Part shown: piece after piece, positions 13,590 through 23,688 of the stretch | Layout of the letters: every line of letters starts with the position of its first letter | How positions within the stretch are numbered: the first letter of the stretch is position 1 | Assembly: GCA_029531795.1 (NCBI GenBank) | Contig: JAPEIS010000001.1 | Coordinates: 1,984,001 to 2,048,000, forward strand | Length of the DNA stretch: 64,000 nt | Direction of reading: 5' to 3' | Source: Sclerotinia nivalis | Taxonomy: Eukaryota > Ascomycota > Leotiomycetes > Helotiales > Sclerotiniaceae | The notes under the pieces: model-generated | Told to the model about the DNA's origin: nothing | Seen by the model: the letters and a program-made list of their open reading frames with translations, nothing else | Databases searched by the model: none | Made by a program: the position numbers and the translations under genes

Positions 13590-13900
13590 AATAGACTTGA
13601 ATGGAAACATGGAAGAGTTTCAGATCCTTTTGTACAAAATTTCAGCAGGCAACTCCGTAGCTCTTTGCCGTTCTATGCTTTCCATGCAGCACTTTAGTTT
13701 ATTACATATTAAATTTCAAACATACCAGAGAATAACCCAGCTAAGTATGTTTCTTTCGAGAATCATAGCCTTTCTCTTTACAACTTCTGCCTCCTATAAA
13801 AACCGAACCCTGTTCCCTTGCCTTGAGAAACTTTGTTAGTAGTTCATCTCCAGCTTCCGGAAGTACCATCTCTACCCTCATGAGAATTCTCTTTTGCGCC
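13590..13900. promoter_or_regulatory. Spacer ARPC1 to unassigned gene
   Basis: 311 bases carrying the ARPC1 3' UTR and the upstream region of the next plus-strand gene. Reading frames here have no ATG-led support. Confidence 0.4.
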
Positions 13901-14998
13901 ATGGAGTTTACCAACGATGAGATGGATTTATTACCTCACTCACGAAATTTTGGAGGCATTAGACACGGGTTTAATAATCCTGTGCACTTATCTGAACAAG
14001 CGATTCCTAATTATCCTATTTCGTCCAGTAACCATATGGCATCGGCAACCGAAAACGTTGGTGTTGAAGGAAGCAAGCTCGCTCAAGGCGGAAACGGAGC
14101 GTCTCAAGGGTATGTGTTGCACGAAACCTCTTCAAATATTGACACGATGAATGATCCTGATCCGGATTGTCTAATGACCACACCTGCCTCGAGCCGACAT
14201 AATTCTCAGTCCGCATCAGACGTAAATTACTGCCAATGCCAAGGGGGTGCTCGCACGAGTGGCAACCGCGCTGGAAATTCTCGTGCTCCGGCTCTACGCC
14301 CCGTTTCTCGAAGCCGCCTCCCTAGTATTGCTATGATGCTAAATGATCCTCCATCAGGCCACGCTTCCATACATCCCAGAGGAAATCACTTACTGTCGAA
14401 ATCAGGATTTGACAATAGGATGTCCATTTCAAATGCTTCAGACAGTACAATTGTTCCGCCGATTTCAATACCGGAGCAGCGCTACTTCCTTTTGAACACC
14501 CTCTATCAGATATGCCTAGATGCAACCACAACTTACATTCGGGCTCTCCCAAATCCTTCTCGTACTGGTCTCCGATATGAACGTCGTCGATCGTACTCCA
14601 ACAGATACCATCCATACCGAGGCAGGGGACGGGAAAGATTGTACAACGACGACCGCTCAAAAACTCTCATGGACAACATCGGAGTGATCAGCACATTTCT
14701 GTGGAGAAAAGCAAGAAGAGATGAGATGGCGCCTCATCGAGCTGAGTCAGATGCTGTTATGGACATGAACAACCTTTACAAGTGGGGAGAAAACTTGGTC
14801 GATGGTATGGAAGAAAGGGCCGGGAATGAGGAGGCGCGAACGGCTGTTTCGCATGCGGCGATGGCATTGTGTGGCTGGTTGAGGGTTACGGAAGCTTGCA
14901 CTCTGTGTAAAGAGGTGGGGGAAGAACTAAGGGATCTTACAAGTCTGGAAACGGAGCGCGCGGGAGAGGTGGATGATGAATTTGGTGATACTTTTTGA
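13901..14998 (+). CDS. Unassigned protein, 365 aa, disordered N-half and helical C-half
   Basis: I do not recognise the family. The frame is a single uninterrupted exon. The start at 13901 has a good context (GCGCCATGGAG); an in-frame ATG at 13880 would add seven residues. Residues 1-190 are rich in Ser, Asn, Gly and Pro, with a small Cys cluster (NYCQCQGG) and an SRSRLPS patch. From about residue 190 the sequence looks folded and mostly helical: PEQRYFLLNTLYQICLDATT, then a basic RYERRRSYSNRYHPYRGRGR loop, TLMDNIGVISTFLWRKARRD, and a C-terminal bundle (AVSHAAMALCGWLRVTEACT, LCKEVGEELRDL). It ends in acidic residues. The repeated Arg-Ser and Arg-Gly suggest nucleic-acid binding or phosphorylation, but this is a guess. 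Confidence 0.6.
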   Translation: MEFTNDEMDLLPHSRNFGGIRHGFNNPVHLSEQAIPNYPISSSNHMASATENVGVEGSKLAQGGNGASQGYVLHETSSNIDTMNDPDPDCLMTTPASSRHNSQSASDVNYCQCQGGARTSGNRAGNSRAPALRPVSRSRLPSIAMMLNDPPSGHASIHPRGNHLLSKSGFDNRMSISNASDSTIVPPISIPEQRYFLLNTLYQICLDATTTYIRALPNPSRTGLRYERRRSYSNRYHPYRGRGRERLYNDDRSKTLMDNIGVISTFLWRKARRDEMAPHRAESDAVMDMNNLYKWGENLVDGMEERAGNEEARTAVSHAAMALCGWLRVTEACTLCKEVGEELRDLTSLETERAGEVDDEFGDTF

Positions 14999-15509
14999 AG
15001 ATTCTGTCTCAGGGACCATAACGAGGGTTCAACTACGTAGTTTATCAATGTCGAACGCAGACAGTGGCTTCCAAAACTTTTCTTTTGTTTCTTGATCAAT
15101 GATTTTATCTATGGACACTACTATAGGAGTGAAGTCGTGACATATATCCATTATTAAGAACCCTATTTGGGTCAAGAAGGATTCAATGATCAAGAGAATC
15201 AAGAGTGAATACTCATTAGTCATGTTGTGATCTAGATTAGTTTTTTCTGCGCATAAAAGACCATCTGCAAGATCTAATCTTATCTTAGATCCATGCTCAT
15301 ATTACCGAAACGAACCCGAGTGATGGGATATGCACGACAAATTTCGCCATATTCGGTTCCTTGCAGATTCTCTACTTCCGCGGTACTTAACATGGGAAAT
15401 AAGAATATGAAATGTGCTGTGAAGCATTTCCTACCCTCTCTACGCCCTCCATGACTTTGTAGCGATACCAATCAATCAATATACTCATCAAAGGAATATT
15501 TCATAAAAC
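14999..15509. promoter_or_regulatory. Spacer before the FMO gene
   Basis: 511 bases. Holds the upstream region of the monooxygenase gene and the 3' end of the unassigned gene. No gene supported; minus-strand frames are short and lack splice support. Confidence 0.4.
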
Positions 15510-17058
15510 ATGGCTACCATCAAGTCCGTAGCAATCATCGGCGCCGGACCTGCCGGCGCAATTGCACTTGATGCTCTGGCGCAAGAGGAAGCATTTGATA
15601 AGATCCGACTCTTTGAAAGAAGGGAGAAAGCTGGAGGATGTTGGTTAGTACAATATTTCTAAATAGACAGAACAGTCACTCATTTCCCCCTCCAGGCTCG
15701 GAGATCCCAAAGATCACGTCCAACAATTACCAGACTTTGAAAAGATCGCTTCTCGCAAACCAGATGAGCCTCTCCCAATTCCATCCGAACTTCCCGCCAT
15801 TCTTCCTCACAATACTCAATATCGATTTTCCGACACGTCGATATATCCTACGTTAGAAACGAATATCGATGCATTTGCCATGTCATTTTCTCAAGAACCG
15901 TTTCCGGAAACAAGGTCTGCGGTAAATATCAAGAGACATGGTAATGATTCGCCATTTCGCCATTGGAAGGTTGTGGAGAAATTTATTCAAGATTTGGTGG
16001 ATAGGAAAGGATACCCGGATCTGATATCGTATAATACCACTGTGGAGCTTGTGCATAAAGACCCACATACATCGAAATGGGTTTTGACGTTGCGCAAACC
16101 TCTCGACAATGGAATTGAGGATAGATGGTGGACAGAGTCTTTCGATGCAGTGGTTGTTGCAGCGGGACACTATAGCGTTCCGTTCATACCTTCAACTCCA
16201 GGACTTTCTAACTTTTCCCAAAATTTCCCTGGTAGGGTTCTTCACTCAAAAGCTTGGCGTGACCCAGAACCATATCAAGGGAAGCGTGTGGTAGTTGTTG
16301 GTGCCAGTATCTCCGGACCTGATATTTCTTATGCTCTCGTTGATTATGTTGAGCGACCTCTCCATGCTGTTGTTCGGGGCAGATACCATCCTTATTTTTT
16401 CGACTATGCTTTCCAACATCCCAATATCCTTCGACGTCCGCCAATATCTCACATAACCTCAGATCCCGACACAGATGAAAGGACAATTCATTTTGAAGAT
16501 GGGACTAAACTAGAAAAAGTAGACTATATTATATTCGGAACTGGATATTCCTGGACCCTTCCTTTCATTCCTAATCTCGATTCTACAATCCGTAATAATC
16601 GTCTTCCGAATCTTTATCAACACATTTTCTGGCGCGAGGACCCTACCTTAACTTTCGTTGGGGCTGTGGGTGCAGGATTCACATTCAAGGTTTTTGAATG
16701 GCAAGCGGTACTTGCAGCACGATTTTTAGCCGGACGCATCACCCTTCCTTCTACTGAAGAGCAAAAGAAATGGGAAGACGATAGAATTGCATTGAAAGGA
16801 GATGGGGTACAATTCACGGCTCTATACCCCGACTTCGAGGAGTATTTTGAGACCATAAGGGAGATGGCTGGTGAACCAAAAGATGGTAAAGGTAGAAGTT
16901 TACCGAAGTTTCAGAAGTGGTGGAGAGAAGGGTTTGATAATGGACATCTGAAACGAATAGATATGTGGAAGAGGGGAAACGAAGAAGCTAGACGCAGAAT
17001 CGAGAGGGAGAATCAGCCAAGTGTGGTGTCATCAGTATCACGGGTGAGCAATTTGTAA
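15510..17058 (+). CDS. Flavin-containing monooxygenase-like protein, 498 aa
   Basis: NADPH- and FAD-dependent monooxygenase that oxidises soft nucleophiles (N, S) or acts as a Baeyer-Villiger-type enzyme; substrate unknown. Exons 15510-15643 and 15696-17058; donor GTTAGT, acceptor CCAG after a pyrimidine tract, rebuilding GGCW/LGDP. The first 190 codons lie partly outside the longest open frame, so a naive start at 15880 would lose the FAD site. FAD-binding GxGxxG is GAGPAG at residues 11-16. The FMO identifying motif FxGxxxHxxxW is FPGRVLHSKAW at about 222-232. The second Rossmann motif for NADPH is VVVVGASISGPDIS at about 243-256. IIFGTGYSW follows, as in FMOs. Convergent with the 2EXR-like gene, 154 bases apart. 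There is a dead P450 4 kb downstream, but no clear cluster. Confidence 0.85.
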
Positions 17059-17211
17059 ATTTTTGTATCGTCACTTGAATATATAGAGAATTACGGTTTA
17101 GTGAACGATTCTCGTGTTATTGATGCTTAATTATAGGATTGGGCTTGGTTCATCGGAATGGTTTTATATGAGCAAAGAGGAAGTTATTGCTGTGCTCTTA
17201 AATGATCCATA

Positions 17212-17256
17212 TTTACTCTTGCTCGTCTTGCTCGTCTTGCTCGTCTTGCTCCTCTT
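17212..17256. repeat. 9-nt tandem repeat encoding the (DEQ) tail
   Basis: GCTCGTCTT is repeated three times, followed by GCTCCTCTT, at the end of the 2EXR-like gene. On the minus strand it encodes Asp-Glu-Gln units. Such in-frame minisatellites often vary in length between strains. Confidence 0.9.
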
Positions 17257-18554
17257 GTATCATCTCAAGAAACGCCTGAGCACTTTCCACGTCAAAGACA
17301 GGCTCCTCATAATCATACCAGATAAGCTCATCTTTGGGTGGGTTGTATTCACTTAAACCTTTCATCTTGTGGACGCTTGGATATGTTTTCGTGAGTCGAA
17401 AGGCTATACCGTCGACTTCCATGAACTGTAGAGCATAGTTATTCCTGATGATATGCCAACCGCTTTTATCACCGCCGAATCTAAGGTAGAAAGGCCAAAG
17501 TGCTTCAACACCGCTGATTTCGATGTAGAAATTTTTGAGGCGGTGTGTCTCAGTTTTCGGGATTCTCATGGTCCACTGCCATAATCCCATGCAGTTTACA
17601 AAACTATCTGACAGATTCTGTGGGCTAAGAGGGTCCTCATCTCCCAGGACTCCGGTGCGTATCTTTACCTTCACCCTCAATTTGTTAAGGGTTTGGAAAT
17701 TTTCTAGATCCTCTATGACGCCCAAAACGTGAGAAAGTCTTAAACCAGAGAAGACGTCGAAGTCAAGAACCAGACTTTGAATAAAATTCCAAAGCGGTTC
17801 GATTCTAATGCAAAATTGGGCCATGATTGTCGGTTGGGTGAACCTAAAGGCCTTGAGTTTGTAAAGGAGTGCTCCACCGACAATTTCGAGATACGCCTGG
17901 CGACAAATCACGAGAAGATTGAACATCTGCGCTCGAAAGTTGGGATGCACTGCGTCGAAGAATTTTGCGCGCTTAAGGGCTGCAAAGGCTTGACCGCTAT
18001 ACTGCTTACGCTCGATCAAATGCTGATCCCGTTTGAATTGCCGCTCAGACCTCGCAATTGTAACGGGGTGTCTGCCACAAGCTGAAGATATTAGCATCAG
18101 TGCTCTCATGCTGTGGCATATTGGAGATAGAAGACAACACATACGGAGATTTTGGATACAAAATTCCCATATCCTGAGACGTACTTCAGGCGGTAGGTCC
18201 AGGAGCAAACATTCTGTTTTCTGTGGACGAATGGAGTTGGCCCAAGTCTGAGACTGAAAAATGTCAGTTTTCAGGAGAGAATTCACTGTATTTGGAAATC
18301 ACTTACATTGATATCGGTCCGCTCATTCACGAGTCTACAATGTTTTCCTTGTACCTTCATGGTTTGTCTAGCCTGCAAAAATTTAGTATGGACTAAGTGG
18401 TCATGGATTGCTGCTAGGAACTTGGGTAAAAGCGTTGGCTTACTGCAGCAGCATTGAAACCCTTTGTCATAAGATGACCTTTCAGCGAAGCTCCTGGCAT
18501 ATTTTTAGGGCTGGCCTTTTTCCCTTTATGTCTTCGGGTTTTGCCTTTTCCCAT
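17213..18554 (-). CDS. 2EXR/DUF7730-like F-box-type protein, 384 aa, four exons
   Basis: Four exons: 18554-18444, 18372-18307, 18253-18145 and 18081-17213, all in phase. The real start appears to be MGKGKTRRHKGKK at 18554, encoded by two short exons; the long open frame alone would suggest a false start at 18286 inside an intron. The third intron (63 nt, GTATGT donor, GCTAATA branch, TTCAG acceptor) has no in-frame stop, so retention would add 21 residues. The family signature is CLLLDLPPEVRLRIWEFCI at residues 73-91, as in fungal proteins that begin with an F-box-like helix (2EXR, DUF7730). The rest has leucine-rich segments such as FNLLVICRQAYLEIVGGALL. It ends in an acidic (DEQ)n tail encoded by a 9-nt repeat. 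Function in this large fungal family is mostly unknown; an adaptor role is only a guess. Confidence 0.75.
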
Positions 18555-20729
18555 GGTCAATAATTAGTCGTGGGTGGTTGGAGAAATGATCTGGATACTG
18601 TATGTTGTGGGATGTCAAAAGATTTGGTTTTGGATGTAGATCCTGAGTGTTTGGTTGTTTGTTTCAGGAAGTTGAGAACAAGGTGAAGGCTTAAATGCTA
18701 TCTGTGTAGTATATACGGCAACTTGTTGTATAAAGAAATGCTTCGGCTATTTAATATAGATATTCACTATGGCCAAGATTCACCAATTGTTTGTCTGTAC
18801 CTATCACTGTTGCCTTATATAGGTATCCAAAAGAAAACTCATTCCCATCATGACACATACTGGAAATTGGAAGTGAGGTAGCTTGTAAATGTTTTCCTTG
18901 AATGATACTTGAATCTGAGGTGAAGTTGAATACACCATCTTTCTGAGAATTAAACTTTTGCTTCTCAACCTTTCCATGTCGCATTCTCCACCAGCATTAC
19001 ATGGAACACCACGATATAACACTTAGTTTGAGATAATCAATTTCCCTCTGTTTTCAGGCTTATGGGAAGATTGCAATAATGAATTATGGCGTGGTTTTAA
19101 AGCCTCGAAATCCAAAACTCTTTGCTCCTTTTCTCCCTCTCGTTTTCTCCTTCACTACGTTCCTTTCATAGTTGGAAAGAGGGCCTCCGCTTTCCCCAGA
19201 TACTCTCCCTCAAGCATCAAAGGGGTATACGTATTGGATTGAAATCATTCAATTATGTGACACTTTGAAGTATAAAAACACGAATATATGATATTTTGAA
19301 GGTATTCAAAATTGAAAAATCCCGCAAGAGGGTCTTATTCTCATGCTTTAAAACATGAACAATTTCAAAGTACAGACCACTGGGCAATGAATGGCATGAA
19401 TAATGATGAGATGTTACACATAAGCATGTTCACATGATAAATTACTCACATGATCGCGCTCTCCTGCATACTACGCATCTCTAATCCGATCAAAAACAAA
19501 TTGTTGCACATCTCATTTTTGCCTTCGACCGCCGTGGTTTTTTCCATCCCTTTTTCCATCCATATATTTCATCCCATCAAGACCCCATACATAGATTTCA
19601 TCTGCTGCATTGACACAACTGCATCGACCCCATAAACCCATCAAATAAGATCACACAACTCCGACACCTCGTCGGATTAATCCAAGCGAGAAGTCTAGAC
19701 CACCTCGAAATCTTGTCTGGTTTCCCTCCCACCTTCTAGGAAAAAGTGCGATTGGATGGATATACTCCGTTTGCAAGTACAAGACGATGTATTATTGAAA
19801 ATGTTCCAGATCGTACGATATGCAACAGATGAGTGAAAGTGGAAGGTAATTGCATGGGCGTATGCAAGTATGCGGCGGGAAGGTGCAGGTTGGTGTAACG
19901 CGTGATAATTGGTTGTTAGTTGCTACCATGAGAAGTCATTTATCGGAGTCGTGAAGAGGGGGCATGAAACTCGTTGTTGAGACCTTCGGCAGTTGCAAAA
20001 ATAAGTTAAAGATATGTTACATGCAGCGAGTGCCTTTTCGAGTTATTGCTTCGATTTCAAAAGCGGTCCTAATGCAAATCCGCATTTTGCTTATGCTGGA
20101 AGTTGATAAGTCAATAGGATGCGTTGTCATAGTTGTTTCTCGCTCATGATGACCTTTAGAGAACATTCTAATCAATCTCCTTCACAAGCTTGTATATCTT
20201 CGTCTATCTATCTCTCCATTGTTTATCATCCTGTTGATTTTTTCCTCATGACAACGCAATCTGACAGACTCATGCCATACCAAAATAGGCCCAACATCAC
20301 TGTTGCTCTCACAGCCATAGATATAAAATGTTCTTGTTCGCCATCTATGTTCGCCTAGTCGCAAAAGTAGTACACCATGGACAACTTCAAATATTTCTCG
20401 CGAGCTTTCGAGCCACTGGATTTCGTCATCCTGTGCACTTCTTTCCTTTATTTAAGTTGCAACTATTTTGAGAAGCAATATATGTCCATATCTACAAAGA
20501 CTTCTAGTTCATTGGCATAAATATCTATAACATATACTTCCATCCTTTAGCAAGGTATGCAAGGTCTTTTTTCGCAAAGATTTCTAAATGGAGTTCTAGC
20601 TATTTTGCCATTGCAGGAAATCATCACATATGGATATGGCAAAACCATCATATATACGGTCTGTGGATGATTGTGATCATACTTACGAAATCTAACATCA
20701 AAACTGAATCACTATCACAGCCCTTTATA
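18555..20729. other. Gene-poor spacer, 2.2 kb
   Basis: Contains the 2EXR-like gene promoter (about 18555-18750) and then AT-rich DNA with no frame above 80 codons. A 17-base word at 19290-19306 (ATATTTTGAAGGTATTC) recurs inside the hairpin element at 32.1 kb. I see no RNA gene. Confidence 0.4.
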
Positions 20730-20739
20730 CAGGCGGCAT

Positions 20740-21952
20740 ATTACGCTTTAGACCAAGCGGTCTTGTGAATAAGACAGCCAGTGGATTTCCCAGCATTTGC
20801 GTTACTCGATCCAAAACCAAGAGAAAAACCTATCTAGCCTTTATAGGGAGAAAGGGTCAGTACAGCACGATAGCCTGGCAAGCCATCGACCCAGCAGTCC
20901 ACGTTAAGAAACCACGGGTTTTGATTTGCGCAATATTAGATGCTGCAGTTCGGTCATCAGAAGCTTTCACTATCCAACATGTTGAACACTAGAAGCACTT
21001 ACTAACCCAAGACAACGATGGAAAAATCTGGACTGATCCCTACGATGTTGAAGACTCGCTCGACTATGTATTTTTTGACATCATGGGTGATCATGTTTTG
21101 GAAAACCGTTTGAAAGGAACGAACTAGGAGAAACTCACTTAAAGATATCCCTCAAAATTTCTTTAAGATGCTTACTTTTACTTATCTCGTAAGTACAATA
21201 TTATGCCTTGATAAATACAAATATTATCTGTCCGCCTAGATATCCAGCTCCCCTTTTCTTAACCACTGGATCTGCCTCAAACCCCGCCGTCTGAACCAAC
21301 TTCACTTCTCGAGCGCTCCGCAATATGTTCCACTACTTTTTCAACGCCAAAAATAAAGAGACCAGTTCATCAGCATATAACATGGATGATTTAAAAGGAG
21401 CAGCATAGATGCTTATTGCAGCTAGTTCAGATACAGCTTCGAGTACTATGTCTGCATTTTACTTCTGCAAAATGCGGAATTCCCATGTTTACGAAAAACT
21501 CTCCAATGAAATCCATACGATATTTTCATCAGCAGAAGAAATTGAGGCGAAGCAAAACTTTCCTTGTTTCAATATCTCCGAGCATATCTCAACGAAACCC
21601 CACAAATGGCGCCCGTTTGCCCAGCGACATGAGCCATGTAGTTCTCTCAGACGGTTTACTAGCCGATGATAAATTTATTCCCGCAGGTACGAATATCGGG
21701 ACTTCAGGATGGGCAATTAGTTACAATAAGGAATATGTTCCCGGTCGGTTTGTTTTTCGTCCGGAGAGATACATAGTGGATGATGCGCTTGGAACGACTA
21801 TTCATGATGTGAATAAAGCGACGTCGGCGTTTAATCGGTCTTCTATTTCACAGTGGAATTGTGCGGGACAAAAATTGGTGTTGTTGGAAATGTGGATTTT
21901 GGTTGTGAGGATGTTAGGAGGGTGGAAGGGAGGTGCTGGGGGAAGGGAATAG
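20740..21952 (+). pseudogene. Decayed cytochrome P450 gene
   Basis: Successive P450 landmarks run in the right order on the plus strand but are broken. An N-terminal block (AIDPAVHVKKPRVL, LDAAVRSSEAFTIQHVEH) ends at a TAG (20990-20992). The same frame continues with DVEDSLDYVFFDIMGD, a typical pre-C-helix/D-helix region, to a TAG at about 21127. Then NKETSS..YNMDDLKGAA, a TAG where the family has Trp (about 21406), and the I-helix LIAASSDTASSTMSAFYF. A frameshift follows near 21640: the K-helix ExxR block is missing or unreadable. The rest reads DDKFIPAGTNIGTSGWAISY, FVFRPERYI and a damaged haem loop SISQWNCAGQKLVLLEM. At least two internal stops and one frameshift make it non-functional. 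The haem Cys is still present. The similar-looking family is that of fungal CYP oxidising secondary metabolites, but the substrate cannot be inferred. Confidence 0.82.
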
Positions 21953-22441
21953 GGAATTGGGGTGGGGGAGGGGAGGGAGGGGTGTGAGGGGTGTGTATCA
22001 ACTTGTGGATTCGTATGTTGCGCAGAGGGAGGGTTCTGTGGTGCAGTTCAGGAACAGAGTGATATAGATTTACTTGGTTTGCAAGGAATCTTTAGTAATG
22101 CGAATGATATCTGCCGAAATCACCAAACTAACCTCTTGGCGACTCATCGAGTGACTGGCCTGGAAAGGAAGACAAAGTTCTCCACGTTCATGCTCGATTC
22201 GCCACCAAAATAAATACTTTGAGACTGACTTAAAATCATGATAATATGACTTAAACTTCGGGGCTACAGTTAGATTGTGTATAGCTATGAAGTTGAGACT
22301 ATTTTGCAGCAAAGGGCAAAAACCCCGCATCAAGTAAAAAGGCCAAGCAATCAACAATCCACCACTAGCGAAGAAGCGAAATACATCCATCACCTCCCAA
22401 CAATTTTCTAATCTTTCCGCTCGAAGTTCTTCAGCCTTCCC
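21953..22441. other. Spacer, P450 relic to dioxygenase
   Basis: 489 bases; starts with a G-rich stretch (GGGGTGGGGGAGGGGAGGGAGGGG near 21959) after the P450 relic. It holds the 3' UTR of the dioxygenase. No gene supported. Confidence 0.4.
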
Positions 22442-23688
22442 CTAACTCTTATACGCCAACGCGTACCTCATCTTGTAATACTCCCCCGCAGCAATCGGTT
22501 CATACTTCTTCTCCTTACCCTCCTTTACACACTCCCCAAGGACTTCTATAACTTTATCCGTATCCGGACCACAAAAATATGGGATCGAATAGCGCGCCTG
22601 CGTTATTTTTTCTCCTTCATCGGTAATTGTATAGCGAGTACTTGATGGAGGGAGTTGTACGCGATGGAGTGTTGATTTGAGATCATCTGCACTTTGTTAA
22701 TATGATAGCTTCTCATATGAAAAATTATAGGAACTATCGAGAAAGAAACGGAGGAGTAGTATACCATTAGTCCATCTCATCAATAAATCCCCTACATTCA
22801 TCACAATAGCATTTTGAACCGGATCCGCCCTGATAAATTCACCTGGTTTCTTAGGATGTTCGATTTCTAATCCTCCGCACTCGTCTTGAAATACCATGGT
22901 GGTGCTTCCGAAATCACTATGTGCTGGCAATCTGACTGCAAGTCCTTTTTCGATTTCAGAGGCGAGGATCGGAGGATAATGTAAGAGTCGAAGTTGATTA
23001 CCATTTCCGGAATGAAAACTCGCAAGTAAGGAGGGATTATGGAGTTCTAGTCCTGTGCCGAGAGCTAAGAGGATTTGCTGCGCGGTAGAGGAGAGACGAT
23101 GGTAGAAGGATTGCATGAAGGAGTGGAAGTTTGGGAGAGTGGATTCGGGAAGCCAGATGTTGGGCTGCTCAGGGTTTTTTTCAGAGCCGACTTCGTAACT
23201 TTCCTGTGATGATGTTGTTAGTTCATCTATAGTCCAATACAAAACAAGTCAATTGAGTTCCACTTCATTCAATCACTCCCAAATGCGATATTGAAAAGTA
23301 AGATCAGAAAATAAGATAAAGCCCCAAACAAACGCACCTTACAATCCCTCACCCCCCTCAACTCCTCCCCCAACTCAACATTATCACTAATAACCTGATA
23401 AACCTTCTCCATTCCCGGATACGAATAGCCTCTATGAACACTTGGACCCGGCGGATGTTCTGCCTGCATTTTTTCCTCGTGTGAAAGATCGAATAGTTTT
23501 TTCGTCATTGCGAAAGCTTCTTCGAGTAATGAGGACGGGATATCATGATTAATGATGTATACGAAACCGACGTGACGACAGGCGTCGACGAGGGCTTTAG
23601 CGGTTTCGAGACGAGAAGTCGGGGAGGTGGGATGTAGGAAGGGGGAGAAGTCGATGATGGGGATTGGGGAGGTGGGATCGGACGTCAT
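22442..23688 (-). CDS. 2-oxoglutarate/Fe(II)-dependent dioxygenase (isopenicillin-N-synthase-like fold), 344 aa
   Basis: Three exons: 23688-23338, 23203-22765 and 22686-22442, all in phase. The start is chosen at MTSDPTSPIPIIDFSPF, where the usual IPIIDFSPF opening of the DIOX_N domain begins eight residues in. The junctions rebuild RDCK/ESYEVG and RWTN/DDLKSTLHRV. The Fe(II) triad is H212 and D214 (PAHSDFGS) with H271 (LHRV); the 2-oxoglutarate-binding RxS is the RYS of ARYSIPYF. The early block GYSYPGMEKV is also typical. Members hydroxylate or desaturate small molecules; some sit in secondary-metabolite clusters, others in general metabolism. It is intact, unlike the P450 relic that faces it tail to tail. 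Substrate unknown. Confidence 0.88.

Noticed and set aside
19290..19306. A 17-base word shared with the 32.1-kb hairpin arm
   Set aside because: The match does not extend beyond 17 bases and such an AT-rich word can recur by chance in 64 kb.
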